From NCBI GenBank assembly GCA_035527455.1, contig DATLAN010000202.1, positions 1 to 8,682 of the forward strand: 8,682 bases of DNA, read 5' to 3'. The position numbers and the translations under genes are program-made. Origin of the DNA: DATLAN01 sp035527455. Its GTDB lineage: Bacteria > Planctomycetota > Planctomycetia > Pirellulales > Thermoguttaceae. This document shows, one piece after another, positions 6,491-8,682 of this stretch; position 1 is the first letter of the stretch, and the number at the start of each line of letters is the position of its first letter. The notes beneath the pieces were generated by a model that ran no database searches, was not told the DNA's origin, and saw nothing but the letters and a program-made list of their open reading frames with translations.

Positions 6491-8562
6491 GTCTCTTCCT
6501 CTTCTGAACTGCTCTCGGGCTTAGGATTGCGAAGTTCCGCGAGGGACCGGAGCAACCCGGTCCTCATCGTGTTTTCGTACTCGTACTCTTCTTCCAGGAC
6601 CTTCAACGCCCCTTCAAGCACCAACCGGGATTCGTTGTAGATCAGGAACTGCGTTATGGTGTCCACGCCGTCGCTGGTTCCCATCGGGAAGTTGATGATC
6701 TGGTTCGTCAGCTTCTGCATCGTGTCGGCCCTGGAGCAGATGTACTCCATGGCGCCCTTGCCGTGGTTCATGGCGAGGTTCCACGTGAGTCGCCCGGGGA
6801 ACTTGATGAAGCCGTTCTGGAGATACCCCGATGCGTTCTTGAGCCTCTGGCGCTTGCCGATCAGTTGGCCTCCGCCGGCGCCCTGCGTTTTGATCTTGTG
6901 GAATGAGCCGGTCCACTTGAACCCGAGTTCCTTCAGGCGATTGTAGACGAACTCCTCCCACAGAATCACCTGGCCCTTGATTCCGCCCTGGGCCTCGCAG
7001 AGCACGTGGGCGATGTTCTCCTTGATGATCTTCTGGACGATCCATTCCTGCATGACGGTCGGATTGCCGGGGAAAAACCACGCTTCCCTGACGTACGCCT
7101 GCCCGCCGACGGTAATCGAAATCTGCGTGGCCGCCGTCTCGCTGGAGTACCGGCCGCTCGTGGCGCTCGGGTCGATACTGAGCCACTGTTCGCCGTTGGC
7201 GATCTCGGCCAGTCGGGACAGGTGCGCCTCCCGCGTCTCGGGGTGCATCATGCACCACTCGCTGTCGAGTCCTTCGGCGGCGTAGAACTGGAGCTTGTTG
7301 ACGAGCCGCTCGTCGTCGCTCTGGCACTTGAGCAGGTAGAGCCGCGCGTAGGTGTTCGGGTTCAGCTTGCGGCGTTCCATCTCGTAATACTTCGATGGGA
7401 ACGTCTCGGGCCACAGCGAGATCGGCTTGCCCTTCAAGTCGTCCTTCACGCGGAACTCGTCGATGGAGATCTTCCAGCCCTCGCGCTGGCCCTCGCTGAC
7501 CTGCCTCTGGATCATGCCTGCCAGGTCCATCTCGTGCCAGGGCGTGCAGACCATCCGCATGTTCGACCGAAGCGGATTCCGCAGACGTTGTTCGACGACG
7601 TTCAGGAACCGCTCGTTGATGTCATCGCGAAGGGCCGGCTGGCGGGCGACCTCTTCCGGGCAGGGGTCGTCGATCAGGATCATGTCGTACCCGTTGCCGT
7701 TGATCCGCGACTTGATGCCGGCACCCTCGACGGTCGGCTCACGGCTTCCGGTATTCGGCCGTAGCACCGTGAACCGCCGCCGAGAGTCTTCCGCGTCGTC
7801 ATCGCGCCCAAGAACTCTGACGTGCGGGTACAGCGCTTGAAAATACGACCCGCGAATGATCGTCTTCAGTACGGGAATCTCTTTCAACGCTTTCATCTCG
7901 GCGTCGTAGAGGATCAGGATTCGCAGGGACGGATTGTTGGCGATGTCCCAGATGACCTGCCCCCGGAGGCACGTCGTTTTGCTGTGCCCCGGCGGGGCCA
8001 TGATGAGCGAGTGCGGGCATTCGTTGTCGTTCCAGACCCGGAAGAACCGGGCCTGGATTTCCTGCATCTGGAAAATCTCAGCGGTCTCGCTGGTCCGCCC
8101 CACGTACGTCCACATCGCTATCGCCGAACTTTTGGCGATCTTCTGGAGCTTTCGGGTTCGCTCAATTACCTTGAGCCACCTTTTTTTTTTGGACACCTGC
8201 AGGCCGGGTATGGCCTTGATCGCCGCTTCGAGTTTGTTCAGGCCGTCCTCTTCGTGTTCCAGGACGGACGTGTCGCTCAGTCGCTCGATAGGATTCCGCA
8301 GCCCCTGGCTGGCCGTTTTCAGCGGGACGCCGTTGACCTCTTCGTACAGGTCGCTCCAGTATTTCTGCATGCGCCCGGCTTCGAGGCCGTCGGATTCGCC
8401 GAGGCGGACTTTCTGTGAGATGTCGGCCAACTGCCGCATGTAGAACCGAACGTCGGTGAGGTTCTCTTCGGAAATGCGAGATGCCGCGCGGTCAGCCAAC
8501 TCCTGCTTGGCCCGTTCGACCGGTTCCAAGTAGTCGGATTTGTCCCACGTCGCCTTGGCCAT
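6466..8562 (-). CDS. terL: Large terminase subunit (ATPase and nuclease)
   Basis: The DNA-packaging motor. Numbered from ATG at 8562 (698 aa): Walker A MAPPGHSKTT at 188-197, Walker B MILIDDP at 294-300, coupling motif VCTPWHE at 338-344, and an RNase-H-like nuclease with acidic residues at LSIDPSATS (Asp464), CEAQGG (Glu523) and SDGVDT (Asp631/Asp634). All key residues are present, so it should be active. About 160 residues precede the adenine-contact region (MQEIQARFFRVW), an unusually long, mostly helical and charged extension. Start choice: the frame is open further, to ATG at 8601 and TTG at 8655, but ATG 8562 has a purine-rich ribosome site (GGAAGAAAG, ending nine bases upstream), the sequence above it is AT-rich with a 10-bp-period repeat not explained by coding, and TTG 8655 has no ribosome site. 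A run of ten A on the coding strand (8190-8181) encodes KKKR. The C-terminus is acidic (SSSEEEE). Confidence 0.95.
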   Translation of the reverse strand: MAKATWDKSDYLEPVERAKQELADRAASRISEENLTDVRFYMRQLADISQKVRLGESDGLEAGRMQKYWSDLYEEVNGVPLKTASQGLRNPIERLSDTSVLEHEEDGLNKLEAAIKAIPGLQVSKKKRWLKVIERTRKLQKIAKSSAIAMWTYVGRTSETAEIFQMQEIQARFFRVWNDNECPHSLIMAPPGHSKTTCLRGQVIWDIANNPSLRILILYDAEMKALKEIPVLKTIIRGSYFQALYPHVRVLGRDDDAEDSRRRFTVLRPNTGSREPTVEGAGIKSRINGNGYDMILIDDPCPEEVARQPALRDDINERFLNVVEQRLRNPLRSNMRMVCTPWHEMDLAGMIQRQVSEGQREGWKISIDEFRVKDDLKGKPISLWPETFPSKYYEMERRKLNPNTYARLYLLKCQSDDERLVNKLQFYAAEGLDSEWCMMHPETREAHLSRLAEIANGEQWLSIDPSATSGRYSSETAATQISITVGGQAYVREAWFFPGNPTVMQEWIVQKIIKENIAHVLCEAQGGIKGQVILWEEFVYNRLKELGFKWTGSFHKIKTQGAGGGQLIGKRQRLKNASGYLQNGFIKFPGRLTWNLAMNHGKGAMEYICSRADTMQKLTNQIINFPMGTSDGVDTITQFLIYNESRLVLEGALKVLEEEYEYENTMRTGLLRSLAELRNPKPESSSEEEETWIRQRFG
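8181..8190 (-). repeat. A10 homopolymer in terminase coding strand
   Basis: Ten consecutive A on the coding strand, read as TCC AAA AAA AAA AGG (Ser-Lys-Lys-Lys-Arg), stand out in a GC-rich gene that otherwise mostly uses AAG for lysine and CGN for arginine. With exactly ten A the full terminase frame is intact. Adding one A gives a stop after VAQGN, and losing one A gives a stop after GGSR, so slippage either way truncates the protein just before the ATPase domain. Confidence 0.9.
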
Positions 8563-8682
8563 GTAGTTTATCTTTCTTCCGATGTTTACGTTTGGCAACA
8601 TCGTTCGACCGGCTATTGGGTTTAATCGCAAATAATCCGAGATAATCGTTGCCAATCGGGGATTGAGTTGCTACGATTACGG
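8563..8682 (-). promoter_or_regulatory. AT-rich leader upstream of the terminase gene
   Basis: These 120 bases are visibly poorer in G+C than the genes that follow. I see no gene I can support: the terminase frame extends to TTG at 8655 without a ribosome site and meets TAG and TAA further upstream. The region holds phased GATTA boxes (8623-8657), an 8-bp inverted repeat (TTGGCAAC at 8592-8599 with GTTGCCAA at 8648-8655) and the terminase ribosome site. A TTGGCA resembling a -35 box is present, but I found no well-spaced TATAAT-like partner, so a sigma-70-type promoter is not established. A phage-specific or activator-dependent promoter is possible. Confidence 0.35.
8623..8657 (-). promoter_or_regulatory. 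Helically phased GATTA boxes (possible operator or activator sites)
   Basis: On the minus strand GATTA occurs at 8647-8643, 8637-8633 and 8627-8623, exactly 10 bp apart, with a fourth near-match GATTG at 8657-8653 on the same period. The ten-base units are GATTGGCAAC, GATTATCTCG, GATTATTTGC and GATTAAACCC. One turn of B-DNA is about 10.5 bp, so all boxes face nearly the same side of the helix. The period is not a multiple of three, so codon repetition does not explain it. The array sits 61-95 nt upstream of the terminase ATG. Protein binding is inference. Confidence 0.35.

Noticed and set aside
4706..6640. 644-residue open frame on the plus strand
   Set aside because: It runs antisense to the portal, membrane-protein and terminase genes, is Arg/Val/Leu/His-rich without domain character, and is the mirror of their G/C-rich third codon positions. 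The minus-strand genes have clear motifs and ribosome sites.
6614..7414. 266-residue open frame on the minus strand inside the terminase gene
   Set aside because: Arginine-rich out-of-frame shadow over the nuclease domain, whose catalytic residues lie in the terminase frame.
8563..8655. TTG start at 8655 adding 31 residues to terminase
   Set aside because: No ribosome site precedes it, the composition is AT-rich unlike the gene body, and the 10-bp phased repeat there indicates noncoding DNA. It remains possible, as does ATG at 8601.
1..8682. CRISPR array, tRNA, insertion sequence, reverse transcriptase or diversity-generating repeats
   Set aside because: No direct-repeat/spacer pattern, cloverleaf, transposase, RT motif or template/variable repeat pair was found on either strand by eye.

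Overview
This window is a phage or prophage virion-morphogenesis module, entirely on the minus strand and read from right to left. The DNA is GC-rich with G/C-rich third codon positions, which is why long antisense open frames lie opposite the real genes. No host marker, integrase, tRNA or bacterial housekeeping gene is present, so the host cannot be named. The style of the last gene loosely recalls beta-helix proteins of environmental or Planctomycetes-type metagenomes, but that is memory, not evidence.

Layout in order of transcription: (1) 8563-8682, a relatively AT-rich leader with helically phased GATTA boxes and no convincing gene; (2) 8562-6466, large terminase (packaging ATPase and nuclease) with an unusually long N-terminal extension and an A10 homopolymer run; (3) 6490-6125, a small protein with one N-terminal membrane helix, overlapping the terminase end by 25 bp; (4) 6121-3992, portal protein, 3 nt downstream and in the same frame; (5) 3952-2987, scaffold protein; (6) 2975-1509, major capsid protein of apparent HK97 fold with a probable inserted beta-domain; (7) 1508-1442, a gap holding a strong GC hairpin; (8) 1441-1160 and (9) 1096-779, two small proteins I do not recognise; (10) 779 to the window edge, the first 259 residues of a right-handed beta-helix protein whose 3' part lies outside the window.

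The terminase cuts DNA and drives it through the portal dodecamer into a procapsid built from the capsid protein around the scaffold. The small proteins and the beta-helix protein probably finish or decorate the particle. The tight spacing, one-base and 25-base overlaps, and Shine-Dalgarno sequences inside upstream genes point to one polycistronic, translationally coupled late operon. The order terminase-portal-scaffold-capsid, a portal of about 700 residues and the absence of a maturation protease between portal and capsid resemble P22-type short-tailed phages, but no tail gene is visible to confirm this.

The observations most worth following are the phased boxes upstream of the operon, the A10 tract that could release the terminase N-terminal domain as a separate protein of about 131-133 residues, the hairpin abutting a ribosome binding site after the capsid gene, and the beta-helix protein placed right after the head genes.
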